Assembly (NCBI RefSeq): GCF_900107545.1
Contig: NZ_FNQZ01000004.1
Coordinates: 1 to 64,000, forward strand
From: Pseudobutyrivibrio sp. ACV-2
GTDB lineage: Bacteria; Bacillota; Clostridia; Lachnospirales; Lachnospiraceae
Direction of reading: 5' to 3'
Length of the DNA: 64,000 bases
A program made the translations under genes and the position numbers. Within the stretch, counting starts at the first letter, position 1. Every line of letters starts with the position of its first letter. Shown here in pieces: positions 44,325 through 52,207 of this stretch. A model generated the notes under the pieces. It was not told the origin of the DNA. It saw only the letters and a program-made list of their open reading frames with translations, and searched no databases.

Positions 44325-45119
44325 ATGAAAATTGGTTTTATTGGAACTGGTAACATGGGTTCAGCTATGATTGGTGGTATTATTTCTTCTGGTATTGTTG
44401 ATGCAGAAGATGTAATGGCAAGCGATATTTTCCAGGCTGCCCTTGATAAAGTGAATGAACAGTTTGGTGTAAACACAAGTATTAGCAACAGAGACGTCGT
44501 GGATTTTGCGGATATTATTTTTCTGGCTGTTAAGCCACAGTATCTTCCTAGTGCTATAGATGGCATCAAGGATATGGATTTCTCTGACAAGGTTGTGGTC
44601 AGCATTGCAGCAGGGCAGTCGCTTAAGAGATTGTCAGAGTTATTCGGAAAAGAGTTAAAGCTTATCAGAGTAATGCCAAACACACCAGCTCTTGTAGGTG
44701 AAGGCATGAGCGCACTAAGTCCAAATGAGCTTGTAACAGATGAGGAATCAGAGACAGTTATGGAGCTTTTTGAGTCCTTCGGAAAGGCAGAGCTTGTTCC
44801 TGAGAGATTGCAGGATGCAGTGGTTGGTGTCAGCGGTTCATCACCTGCATATGTATACATGTTTATCGAAGCGCTTGCAGATGGTGCTGTTGCAGAGGGG
44901 ATGCCTAGAGCACAGGCCTACAAATTTGCGGCGCAGGCAGTTCTTGGCTCAGCTAAAATGGTACTTGAAACAGGGGAGCACCCAGGCGTACTAAAAGACA
45001 ACGTCTGTTCACCAGGAGGCACCACCATCGAAGCAGTAGCAGCCCTCGAAGCCCTAGGCTTCAGAAACGCAGTAATAGAAGCCGAGCGCGTCTGCATCGA
45101 AAAATCAAGAGAATTATAA
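44325..45119 (+). CDS. proC: Pyrroline-5-carboxylate reductase
   Basis: A 264-residue enzyme, the last step of proline synthesis. KIGFIGTGNMGSAMIGG is the NADPH-binding Rossmann motif; VMPNTPALVGEGM and the C-terminal DNVCSPGGTTIEAV are ProC signatures. The final 44 codons are striking: 42 end in A or C, while the preceding codons use all four bases. Repeat R3 begins right after the stop. CTGGAGG precedes the start. Confidence 0.95.
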   Translation: MKIGFIGTGNMGSAMIGGIISSGIVDAEDVMASDIFQAALDKVNEQFGVNTSISNRDVVDFADIIFLAVKPQYLPSAIDGIKDMDFSDKVVVSIAAGQSLKRLSELFGKELKLIRVMPNTPALVGEGMSALSPNELVTDEESETVMELFESFGKAELVPERLQDAVVGVSGSSPAYVYMFIEALADGAVAEGMPRAQAYKFAAQAVLGSAKMVLETGEHPGVLKDNVCSPGGTTIEAVAALEALGFRNAVIEAERVCIEKSREL

Positions 45120-45120
45120 A

Positions 45121-45168
45121 GGCTTCCCCCTTGGGGGAAGCTGTCAGCTTTAGCTGACTGATGAGGGG
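45121..45168 (+). repeat. Hairpin repeat R3 (CTTCCCCC family) after proC
   Basis: Two perfect hairpins, GCTTCCCCC-TT-GGGGGAAGC (45122-45141) and GTCAGC-TTTA-GCTGAC (45143-45158), followed by TGATGAGGGG. The layout equals R1 although the second stem has a different sequence, so the pairing and the TTTA loop are kept while the bases change. Confidence 0.75.
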
Positions 45169-45206
45169 TTGTAGGTAACGCAATTTAAACAACCCACCTA
45201 AATACC

Positions 45207-45240
45207 AGCACCTTCTCTTCCCAAAAGAGAAGGTGCTTTA
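45207..45240 (+). terminator. Strong hairpin before the permease gene
   Basis: Stem AGCACCTTCTCTT / AAGAGAAGGTGCT, loop CCCA, followed only by TTAAAA. It may end proC transcripts. It overlaps the region just before ATG 45243, which favours the permease start at 45255. Confidence 0.6.
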
Positions 45241-45254
45241 AAATGGAGATAAAC

Positions 45255-46370
45255 ATGAAAAGTATTAAGCATTTTATTCAAAATGAAATAGTTTTAGTAG
45301 TAGCCTTTATTCTAGCTCTGATATCCAGCTTTATAGTCCACCCCGATTCCATGTACCCAGGCTACATTGATTTTAGAACACTAAGTATCCTGCTGGCATT
45401 GATGATTACCATGGCAGGCCTACAGCGTCTTCAGGTTTTTCGTCAAATCGGAGAACTACTTGTTGCAAAAATGAGCTCTATAAGAGGCGTAGTGCTGGTG
45501 CTTATTGCACTTTGTTTTTTCTCAGCAATGTTCATTACAAATGATGTGGCACTTCTTACCTTTGTACCATTTTCAATAGTTACCTTATCCATTTCCAACC
45601 GCAGGGACCTTTACATCATAGTAATAGTATTAGAAACTATAGCCGCCAACTTGGGCAGTATGCTCACACCGCTAGGCAATCCTCAAAACTTATACCTGTA
45701 TTCATTAGCTGGAATGAGCCTTGGAGCCTTCATCAAATTGATGCTTCCATATAGTGTAGTGGCACTGTTGCTTCTTGTCGTATGTGGCTATGCATTTGTA
45801 AAGGCAGCGCCTTGTACTCTTACAGAAAAACATAAATACGAGCGCACCAAAAGAGACAGGAAAATGATTGGTATGTACGTATTTACGTTTTTGGTATCTA
45901 TCCTTGTCGTAGCCAGAGTTTTAGATTATAGAATAGGACTATTAATAGTTTTCGCCCTCACACTGATTTTTGACAGAAGAGTACTGAGAAAGCCAGATTA
46001 TTCACTTTTATTTACATTCATCTTTCTATTTATTTTTATAGGAAACATCAAGCGCATTCCAGAACTGAGCTCGGCCATTAACAGTATGGTTCAAATAAAC
46101 GAGGTGGCAGTTTCCATTATACTTAGTCAGTTTATCAGCAATGTGCCAGCAGCAATTCTGTGTTCAGGCTTTACAGATAAAATAGATAAGCTGATAATAG
46201 GAACTAACTTAGGTGGACTTGGCACATTGATTGCATCAATGGCCAGTCTTATTTCTTTCAAGCAGTACAGCTATATAGACGGCGCTGATAAAAAGAAATA
46301 TATCGGTGTTTTCACATTGGCAAACATCGCATTTTTAATTGTAATGTGTGCTATGGCTGCCATATTTTAA
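45255..46370 (+). CDS. Anion permease of the ion-transporter (ArsB/NhaD/CitM) superfamily
   Basis: A 371-residue membrane protein with about ten helices. The start at 45255 has GGAG 6 bases upstream; ATG 45243 would itself contain that ribosome site. The segment MFITNDVALLTFVPFSIVTL, then NLGSMLTPLGNPQNLYLYSL, is typical of the SLC13/ArsB-like superfamily, with a matching C-terminal half (ISNVPAAILCSGFTD). The substrate may be a dicarboxylate, citrate or another anion; sequence does not decide. The radical SAM gene starts 31 bases later. Confidence 0.85.
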   Translation: MKSIKHFIQNEIVLVVAFILALISSFIVHPDSMYPGYIDFRTLSILLALMITMAGLQRLQVFRQIGELLVAKMSSIRGVVLVLIALCFFSAMFITNDVALLTFVPFSIVTLSISNRRDLYIIVIVLETIAANLGSMLTPLGNPQNLYLYSLAGMSLGAFIKLMLPYSVVALLLLVVCGYAFVKAAPCTLTEKHKYERTKRDRKMIGMYVFTFLVSILVVARVLDYRIGLLIVFALTLIFDRRVLRKPDYSLLFTFIFLFIFIGNIKRIPELSSAINSMVQINEVAVSIILSQFISNVPAAILCSGFTDKIDKLIIGTNLGGLGTLIASMASLISFKQYSYIDGADKKKYIGVFTLANIAFLIVMCAMAAIF

Positions 46371-46400
46371 TGAAATTGAGATTATAGAAAATGGAATCAT

Positions 46401-47300
46401 ATGGAATACATTAGCTTATCAGATTATCTAAAAGAAAAATACAACACAAAGGTCTACAAACTTTCACTCACCAGTGGATGCACCTGCCCAAATAGAGATG
46501 GCACCATCTCTACTGGTGGGTGTATTTTTTGTTCTGAAGGTGGCTCAGGAGATTTTGCAGCCAAGGGCTTAAGCATTGAAAAACAGATAGCAGATGCCAA
46601 GTCACTTGTAGACAGTAAAATATCCTCTAAAATCCCTCCAGAGGAGAGAAAGTATATAGCATATTTTCAGTCTTTCACTAATACCTATGGTGATCAAGAG
46701 CGCCTGATTAAGTTGTTTGATGAAGTGTTAAGCTTTAAAGAGATAGTGGGACTTTCAATAGGAACCAGACCAGATTGTCTGACAGATGAAATGGTAAATT
46801 ACCTGAGCTTGGCCAATAAAAATAAAGAAATATGGGTAGAACTGGGGCTGCAGACAATTCATGAAAATACAGCAAGACTTATCAACCGCGGCTACGAGCT
46901 GAATGTATTTGAGGATGCCTACAAAAGACTGACAGATGCAGGCCTGAAGGTAGTAGTACACATAATACTTGGCCTGCCAGGTGAAACAGAAGATGATATG
47001 CTTGCTACAGTAAAATATCTGGCAACCTTTAACCCGACACTTTTTGGAGTAAAGCTTCAGCTTCTACATGTATTAAAAGGAACAAAGCTTTCAGAAATGT
47101 ATGAAGAAAATCCATTTCATATATTTGAACTAGAGGAATATTGTAATCTGGTTGTGAAGTGCCTAAAGCTTCTGCCAAGGGAAACTATAATCCACCGTCT
47201 CACAGGCGATGGCCCTAAAAAGCTACTCATAGCACCTATGTGGAGTGGAAATAAAAAGCTAGTGCTAAATACTATGAGGAAAATTGTGGCTAAGTCATAG
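46401..47300 (+). CDS. Radical SAM protein of the TIGR01212/YhcC family
   Basis: A 299-residue radical SAM enzyme with the unusual spacing of this family: SGCTCPNRDGTISTGGCIFC, where Cys29, Cys41 and Cys44 should bind the iron-sulfur cluster. ELGLQTIHENTARLINRGY and HIILGLPGETEDDM are shared with the MiaB/HemN-like barrel. The biochemical role of the family is not firmly known. It lies just downstream of the permease gene and upstream of the queuosine operon leader. Confidence 0.88.
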   Translation: MEYISLSDYLKEKYNTKVYKLSLTSGCTCPNRDGTISTGGCIFCSEGGSGDFAAKGLSIEKQIADAKSLVDSKISSKIPPEERKYIAYFQSFTNTYGDQERLIKLFDEVLSFKEIVGLSIGTRPDCLTDEMVNYLSLANKNKEIWVELGLQTIHENTARLINRGYELNVFEDAYKRLTDAGLKVVVHIILGLPGETEDDMLATVKYLATFNPTLFGVKLQLLHVLKGTKLSEMYEENPFHIFELEEYCNLVVKCLKLLPRETIIHRLTGDGPKKLLIAPMWSGNKKLVLNTMRKIVAKS

Positions 47301-47398
47301 GATGCGTTTACCTAGAAAATACAATTCTCTTGCATTTTCTTATTTCAGGGAGTATTATAATCAAGCAATTTAACAATTAATTTCACCTATCGTGGTGA

Positions 47399-47446
47399 GG
47401 GACAGTTCGTTTGTACCATCCTGTCCATAAACAAAACCAGGACTAA
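47399..47446 (+). ncRNA. Probable preQ1 riboswitch aptamer (class I-like)
   Basis: A small hairpin, GGACAG (47400-47405) / CTGTCC (47421-47426), with loop TTCGTTTGTACCAT, is followed by the A-rich tail AAACAAAACCAGGA. The tail closely resembles the AACAAAACAAGG tail of class I preQ1 aptamers, which folds back on the loop. It precedes five genes for making and using preQ1, and two terminators follow, so shut-off by preQ1 is the expected behaviour. The loop is longer than usual for class I, so the class is uncertain. Confidence 0.65.
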
Positions 47447-47505
47447 ACACACTCTTTTTGTGTGTTTTCCCGTCTCTGGAGGTTCTTAGAACCTCTTTTT
47501 ATTTT
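47445..47505 (+). terminator. Tandem terminators of the queuosine leader
   Basis: First hairpin AACACAC / GTGTGTT with TTTT after it (47446-47468). Second and stronger hairpin GAGGTTC-TTA-GAACCTC (47479-47495) followed by T5-A-T4. GGACTA (47440-47445) can pair with TAGTCC (47515-47520), enclosing both, a possible alternative fold. Confidence 0.85.
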
Positions 47506-47538
47506 GGGAATTTCTAGTCCTATTTCGAGGAGATTTCA

Positions 47539-47961
47539 ATGTATTATTTAACTGCAGAGGCTTCATTTGATGGAGCTCATTTTTTGGCTGGCTATGAGGG
47601 TAAATGCTCTAATTTGCATGGCCATCGCTGGAGAGTAATTTTAAAAATAAAAACTGATTCATTGCAGAGCGAGGGGCAACAGCGTGGAATGGTTGTAGAT
47701 TTTGGCGATATAAAAACCGTTCTAAAAAAAGAAACAGACTATTTTGATCATACATTTATATATGAGGAGGGCTCACTGAAGGAGGCAACTGTGGTAGCTC
47801 TTAAATCAGAGAATTTCTTGATGAGAGTGGTTCCGTTCAGACCTACAGCTGAAAATTTCTCAAAATATTTTTATGAAAAGTTCACAGGATATGGATTCAA
47901 TGTTGCAGAGGTAACAGTTTATGAAACACCTAACAACTGCGCAAGTTATATGGAGGATTAG
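47539..47961 (+). CDS. queD: 6-carboxytetrahydropterin synthase
   Basis: A 140-residue enzyme of the PTPS fold. Zinc histidines His14, His27 and His29 (DGAHFLAGYEGKCSNLHGHR) and catalytic Cys23. It converts dihydroneopterin triphosphate, the product of FolE, to 6-carboxytetrahydropterin in the first dedicated step of queuosine synthesis. First gene of the operon; CGAGGAG lies upstream. Confidence 0.95.
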   Translation: MYYLTAEASFDGAHFLAGYEGKCSNLHGHRWRVILKIKTDSLQSEGQQRGMVVDFGDIKTVLKKETDYFDHTFIYEEGSLKEATVVALKSENFLMRVVPFRPTAENFSKYFYEKFTGYGFNVAEVTVYETPNNCASYMED

Positions 47962-47963
47962 TC

Positions 47964-48632
47964 ATGGCAGTATTTTATGTGGTAGAGAAATTTGTCAGCA
48001 TAAATGGCGAGGGGCAGCATGCAGGTGAACTAGCGGTGTTTATAAGACTCAGAGGCTGCAATCTAAATTGTAGCTACTGCGACACCAGGTGGGCCGGCTC
48101 TTACGATGCGCCTGCTGAAGCTATGACAGAAGAAGAGATAATTGAATATATAAAATCCACTGGAGTCAAACGCGTCACTATTACAGGCGGTGAGCCTTTA
48201 AAGGCCAGAGATATAAAGGATTTACTCAGAGCACTTGCAGCAGAGCATAAACTTAAGGTGGAGATTGAAACCAATGGTAGCGTATCCATTCTTGAATATG
48301 CAGCTATTCACAATGCTCCGGCGTTTACCTTGGATTACAAGCTACCTGGCTCTGGAATGGAAGATAAAATGGATTTGTCAAACTTCACATTTCTGCAGCC
48401 AAAGGACACAGTGAAGTTTGTTGTTTCAGAGGTAAGCGAGCTTGATAGGGTATGTTCATTGGTTGATACCTATGGTCTTTCGGATAAATGTACAGTTTTA
48501 ATAAGCCCTGTCTTTGGGCGAATAGAGCCAGCAGATATGGTGAATTACCTGATTGAGCACAAACGCAATGACATTCGTTTACAGCTTCAGCTTCATAAAT
48601 TTATCTGGGACCCAAATAAGCGCGGAGTCTAG
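47964..48632 (+). CDS. queE: 7-carboxy-7-deazaguanine synthase (radical SAM)
   Basis: A 222-residue radical SAM enzyme with the cluster motif GCNLNCSYC (Cys32, Cys36, Cys39), preceded by the family NGEGQHAGELAVFIR stretch and followed by TITGGEPL. It rearranges 6-carboxytetrahydropterin to 7-carboxy-7-deazaguanine. It starts 2 bases after queD. Confidence 0.95.
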   Translation: MAVFYVVEKFVSINGEGQHAGELAVFIRLRGCNLNCSYCDTRWAGSYDAPAEAMTEEEIIEYIKSTGVKRVTITGGEPLKARDIKDLLRALAAEHKLKVEIETNGSVSILEYAAIHNAPAFTLDYKLPGSGMEDKMDLSNFTFLQPKDTVKFVVSEVSELDRVCSLVDTYGLSDKCTVLISPVFGRIEPADMVNYLIEHKRNDIRLQLQLHKFIWDPNKRGV

Positions 48633-48644
48633 AGAGGAATTAAT

Positions 48645-49217
48645 ATGGCAATCAACAAAGAATTAATTAAAGAAAGCATCAGAAATATTATTATTGCACT
48701 TGGGGATGATCCTGAGCGCCCAGGCCTCATAGAGACTCCGGACAGAGTGGCTCGCATGTATGAAGAGGTTTTCGAGGGAATGAACTACAGCAATCAGGAG
48801 ATTGCAGATATGTTCAACAAGACCTTTGATGAGGATTACTACGATGCAGACAGCCAGGATTTGGTGTTTGTAAAGGATATTGAAGTGTTCAGCTACTGCG
48901 AGCATCACCTTGCCCTTATGTATGATATGAAGGTCAGCGTGGCTTACATTCCAAATGGCAAGGTTATCGGACTTAGCAAAATCGCCCGCATAGCAGATAT
49001 GGCTGCAAAGCGTCTTCAGCTTCAGGAGCGCATCGGAAATGATATTGCAGAAATAATCCAGCTTGTTACTGGCTCTGAGGATGTGGCTGTATTTATTGAG
49101 GCCAGCCATTCCTGCATGACAGCAAGAGGCATTAAAAATGCAGGGGCTAGGACCCATACACAGACACTGCGTGGAAAGTTCAAGACAGATAGAGATTTGT
49201 TGGGACGATTATTATAG
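48645..49217 (+). CDS. folE: GTP cyclohydrolase I
   Basis: A 190-residue enzyme with zinc ligands Cys85, His88 ([10 protein letters not shown]) and Cys157 ([11 protein letters not shown]). It makes dihydroneopterin triphosphate from GTP, the entry point for both queuosine and folate. Its place inside the que operon shows the queuosine role, and it may also feed folate synthesis (folC lies at the window's end). Confidence 0.96.
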   Translation: MAINKELIKESIRNIIIALGDDPERPGLIETPDRVARMYEEVFEGMNYSNQEIADMFNKTFDEDYYDADSQDLVFVKDIEVFSYCEHHLALMYDMKVSVAYIPNGKVIGLSKIARIADMAAKRLQLQERIGNDIAEIIQLVTGSEDVAVFIEASHSCMTARGIKNAGARTHTQTLRGKFKTDRDLLGRLL

Positions 49218-49282
49218 ACACCATCATCTGTCGACGAGTTGCCACTCTTTAAAAGGAGATAAGGCCGAAAAAGGAGAACAAC

Positions 49283-49969
49283 ATGAAAGCATTAGTTTTA
49301 GTTAGTGGTGGTGTGGATTCCACTACTTGTCTTGGAATGGCTGTAAAGGAATACGGAAATGAAAATGTGGTAGCACTTTCTATTTTTTATGGTCAGAGAC
49401 ACGATAAAGAAATAAAGGCAGCAGATGCAGTATGCGAGCATTACAACGTTGAGCACATCACACTTGATTTATCAACAATGTTCCAGTTTAGTGACTGTAC
49501 ATTGCTTCAGCATTCTGATGGAGAAATCCCTGAAGAATCCTATGCAAAGCAGCTTGAAAAAACAGACGGTAAACCAGTGAGCACCTACGTGCCATTTAGA
49601 AACGGACTTTTCCTTTCAAGTGCAAGCGCCATTGCACTTTCTAAGGGCTGTTCAAAGATTTATTATGGTGCACACAGTGATGATGCAGCAGGTTCTGCAT
49701 ATCCTGACTGCTCAGAGGCATTTAATAATGCTATGAATACAGCAATCTACGAGGGTAGCGGAAAGCAGCTTGAGATTGTAGCACCATTCATCAACCTCAC
49801 AAAATCTCAGGTAGTGAAGAAGGGATTGGAACTAGGCGTTCCTTATGAATTAACCTGGAGCTGCTACGAAGGCCACGACAAGGCTTGCGGAAAATGTGGT
49901 ACCTGTATCGACAGAAAGGCTGCATTTGAATTGAATGGTGTTTCGGACCCTATTGAATATGAAATATAA
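49283..49969 (+). CDS. queC: 7-cyano-7-deazaguanine synthase
   Basis: A 228-residue enzyme with the PP-loop LVSGGVDSTTC (6-16) for adenylation, and a C-terminal zinc site made of cysteines in SCYEGHDKACGKCGTC. It converts the carboxyl group of 7-carboxy-7-deazaguanine to a nitrile (preQ0) using ATP and ammonia. AAAGGAG precedes the start. Confidence 0.96.
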   Translation: MKALVLVSGGVDSTTCLGMAVKEYGNENVVALSIFYGQRHDKEIKAADAVCEHYNVEHITLDLSTMFQFSDCTLLQHSDGEIPEESYAKQLEKTDGKPVSTYVPFRNGLFLSSASAIALSKGCSKIYYGAHSDDAAGSAYPDCSEAFNNAMNTAIYEGSGKQLEIVAPFINLTKSQVVKKGLELGVPYELTWSCYEGHDKACGKCGTCIDRKAAFELNGVSDPIEYEI

Positions 49970-49973
49970 TTAT

Positions 49974-49983
49974 CGTATATACG
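49974..49983. repeat. Dispersed palindrome CGTATATACG in the queC-queF gap
   Basis: One of 13 copies of CGTAWWTACG in the window, one of only two outside genes. It lies 6 bases before the ribosome site of queF. Confidence 0.7.
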
Positions 49984-49999
49984 AATTGGAGGACTGATT

Positions 50000-50491
50000 A
50001 TGTCAGATAGAAAAGACGAGGGTACTTTAACCCTGCTTGGAAATAAAAATAATAAATATCCAGATAATTACGCACCAGAGATGCTTCAAACATTTATAAA
50101 TAAGCATCCAGAAAATGATTATTTTGTAAAATTTAACTGCCCTGAATTTACATCCCTTTGTCCTATTACAGGTCAGCCTGATTTTGCAAATATCATTATT
50201 TCTTATGTACCAGGTGAAAAAATGGTAGAGAGCAAATCATTAAAGCTTTATTTATTCAGCTTCAGAAACCACGGTGATTTCCATGAAGATTGTGTAAACA
50301 TCATCATGAAGGATTTGATTAAGCTGATGGATCCAAAGTACATTGAGGTTTGGGGAAAGTTCACTCCAAGAGGGGGCATTTCCATCGATCCCTACTGCAA
50401 CTATGGCAAGCCTGGTACAAAATGGGAAGAGGTAGCATTTAACCGCCTTGCAAACCACGACATGTATCCTGAAAAAGTGGATAACCGATAA
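50000..50491 (+). CDS. queF: NADPH-dependent 7-cyano-7-deazaguanine reductase (type I QueF)
   Basis: A 163-residue single-domain nitrile reductase. Active-site Cys54 ([17 protein letters not shown]) and Asp61 match the B. subtilis type. It reduces preQ0 to preQ1, the ligand expected to act on the leader of this operon. Last gene of the operon; a terminator follows. Confidence 0.95.
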   Translation: MSDRKDEGTLTLLGNKNNKYPDNYAPEMLQTFINKHPENDYFVKFNCPEFTSLCPITGQPDFANIIISYVPGEKMVESKSLKLYLFSFRNHGDFHEDCVNIIMKDLIKLMDPKYIEVWGKFTPRGGISIDPYCNYGKPGTKWEEVAFNRLANHDMYPEKVDNR

Positions 50492-50533
50492 AAAAGAAGG
50501 ATGAGATGTTTATAAATCGTCTCATCTTTCTTT
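50492..50533 (+). terminator. Rho-independent terminator after queF
   Basis: Stem AAGATGAGA-like: GATGAGA (50500-50506) / TCTCATC (50520-50526), extended by flanking AAGAAG/CTTTCTT pairing, ending in TTTCTTT. Confidence 0.8.
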
Positions 50534-50550
50534 ATGTTTAATCTGCCCAT

Positions 50551-52077
50551 TTATTCACTTTTTTCTGAGGAGTTGTTTGATTTTCCAGCAGGCTTGTCAG
50601 CGGGTTTTTCACCATTTCCATTTCCATCTGCTGGAGGCTCTTTTCCATCACCTGGCTTTCCTGAAGGAGCGTCCCCGGAAGGGGCACCATCTGGGGCTTC
50701 ACCATCAGGCTTTTCACCTGGCGCACCACCTTCTGGCATGCCATCTATCGTACCAGAGCTTGGACTGGTTAACTCGATGGCCTCACCATCTGAGGCAGTT
50801 CCTTCTGAATATTCTTCTCCATTTACATAGAGTGTATAACCATTTAAATCGATACTATCTGCGTCGCATGTGAGTGAAGTGATATATGAGTCGCCTGTCA
50901 ATGTCCAGGTAGCTCCGTTTGTAAGGGAAACGTAAACATCCCCTGCCTGTCCATCAGAATTAATTGCTCCGGTGTATCTGGAGCCAGTCTGTAGATAAAG
51001 GTTTAAAGCTGACACATCATCAACGATAATATCTCCATCGATTGTCTGCTGTGTAGCATACAAATCTGCCTGACCACCATTGCTTCCTTCATTGCCCCAG
51101 CCTGCAGCCGCAGCTCTTAAGAATACGCCATCACCATTATTTGTGATATCTACATTTGCAAGGTCAATAGTTGCTACAGTGTTTGTGATAAAGAAGATAT
51201 CCTCGTTTTCATTTGTCAGGCTGCCATCTGTCATTGTAAAGCTGGCAACACCGTCATCTGCATCACCAGACATAGACTGGTAAATCATAACAGACTGGTA
51301 GTAATCTGATTTATCGCTGTTTTTAGTGTTGTTGTCAGCGTTCAATGTCACGTTGTTTAGGGTTACTGAGTTGTTACCCTCCACTACAACGCCCTGTGAT
51401 GCTGTTGAGGTCAGAAGTGCATCATTTACAGTAATATCTGCTGTCGAGTAGATAGCAGGTGAGCCTGTGCCTGAGGTAGAATAGCTGCCACCATCAACTG
51501 TAACAGTACCGCCGCCTCGATCAGATCTGATTGCAGCAGAAGAATTTCCGCTTGTTTCGATAGTTAGATTTGAAGCGTTCATAGTGCCGCCACCTGTTGT
51601 CATAAGACCGCCTGAGCAGTTGCCAGCTGTTGTGATGTATGAGTCAGAAATATTGACAGTAGTTCCTTCACCATAGCTGTACACTGCGTTGGCGTGAGTT
51701 CCGTTGGTATCCACCACAATCTCTGAGAGATTTAAAGTGGCTCCATCAGTAGCGAAAACTGCAGCGTTTTCACCATAGAAGTCAGCTTCATCCCCATCGG
51801 CCTCGCCGGTTTTAATAACCTCCACATTGCTGTAGGATTGCTCCTCACCGGAAGCCTCGATTGCGTGCTCCCCGTCAGCATCATTTTCAATAGTTTCATT
51901 TATTGTAATATCATCTCTGGTGAGATAAGCTGTACTTCCTGTCTGGGTAGTAGCCTCGCTTTCTGCAGTGGCTTCAACCTCTGTGGTTGTTTCTTCCGTG
52001 GTTGAACCACATCCCACAAAAAGCATCGAACCTGCAATTGTGCAAGCCATAAGTCTGGATAAATATTTTGATTTCAT
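50551..52077 (-). CDS. Surface lipoprotein with beta-helix repeats and Pro/Gly/Asp-rich tail
   Basis: A 508-residue lipoprotein. The start at 52077 has AAGGAGG directly upstream; the frame extends to 52095 but that start contains the ribosome site. Lipobox LFVGC gives Cys23. Residues about 60-420 are short beta-strand repeats rich in Thr, Asn, Ser and Gly (for example TINETIENDADG, VTVDGGSYSTSGTG, VTLNNVTLNADNN), the look of a right-handed parallel beta-helix. Residues about 440-508 form a low-complexity tail of Gly, Pro, Asp, Glu and Lys that could span the cell wall. No catalytic motif is visible; a role in adhesion or glycan binding is only a guess. Confidence 0.82.
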   Translation of the reverse strand: MKSKYLSRLMACTIAGSMLFVGCGSTTEETTTEVEATAESEATTQTGSTAYLTRDDITINETIENDADGEHAIEASGEEQSYSNVEVIKTGEADGDEADFYGENAAVFATDGATLNLSEIVVDTNGTHANAVYSYGEGTTVNISDSYITTAGNCSGGLMTTGGGTMNASNLTIETSGNSSAAIRSDRGGGTVTVDGGSYSTSGTGSPAIYSTADITVNDALLTSTASQGVVVEGNNSVTLNNVTLNADNNTKNSDKSDYYQSVMIYQSMSGDADDGVASFTMTDGSLTNENEDIFFITNTVATIDLANVDITNNGDGVFLRAAAAGWGNEGSNGGQADLYATQQTIDGDIIVDDVSALNLYLQTGSRYTGAINSDGQAGDVYVSLTNGATWTLTGDSYITSLTCDADSIDLNGYTLYVNGEEYSEGTASDGEAIELTSPSSGTIDGMPEGGAPGEKPDGEAPDGAPSGDAPSGKPGDGKEPPADGNGNGEKPADKPAGKSNNSSEKSE

Positions 52078-52207
52078 TTTTTCCTCCTTGTTCATATCTT
52101 TCGATGGGATAAAGTTATCATTCCTTTTTGAAGAACAGGTGAAGGAAAATAAAAGGTTGGGTGAGGGGAAATGGGATTTTTTGGTATAATGATTTCAGAG
52201 GTTTAGT

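Noticed and set aside
44234-44860. 208-codon minus-strand frame overlapping proC and its leader
   Set aside because: Antisense to the ProC Rossmann domain; Ser/Thr-rich translation without any motif.
48663-49157. 164-codon minus-strand frame inside folE
   Set aside because: FolE on the plus strand has all zinc ligands; the antisense frame has no support.
50534-50830. Plus-strand frame coding a Pro/Ser/Phe-rich 98-residue peptide
   Set aside because: It is the mirror of the low-complexity Pro/Gly/Asp tail of the minus-strand lipoprotein; no ribosome site.
52096-52207. LexA (SOS) box before dinB
   Set aside because: No CGAAC-N4-GTTCG-like sequence is present in the short upstream region.
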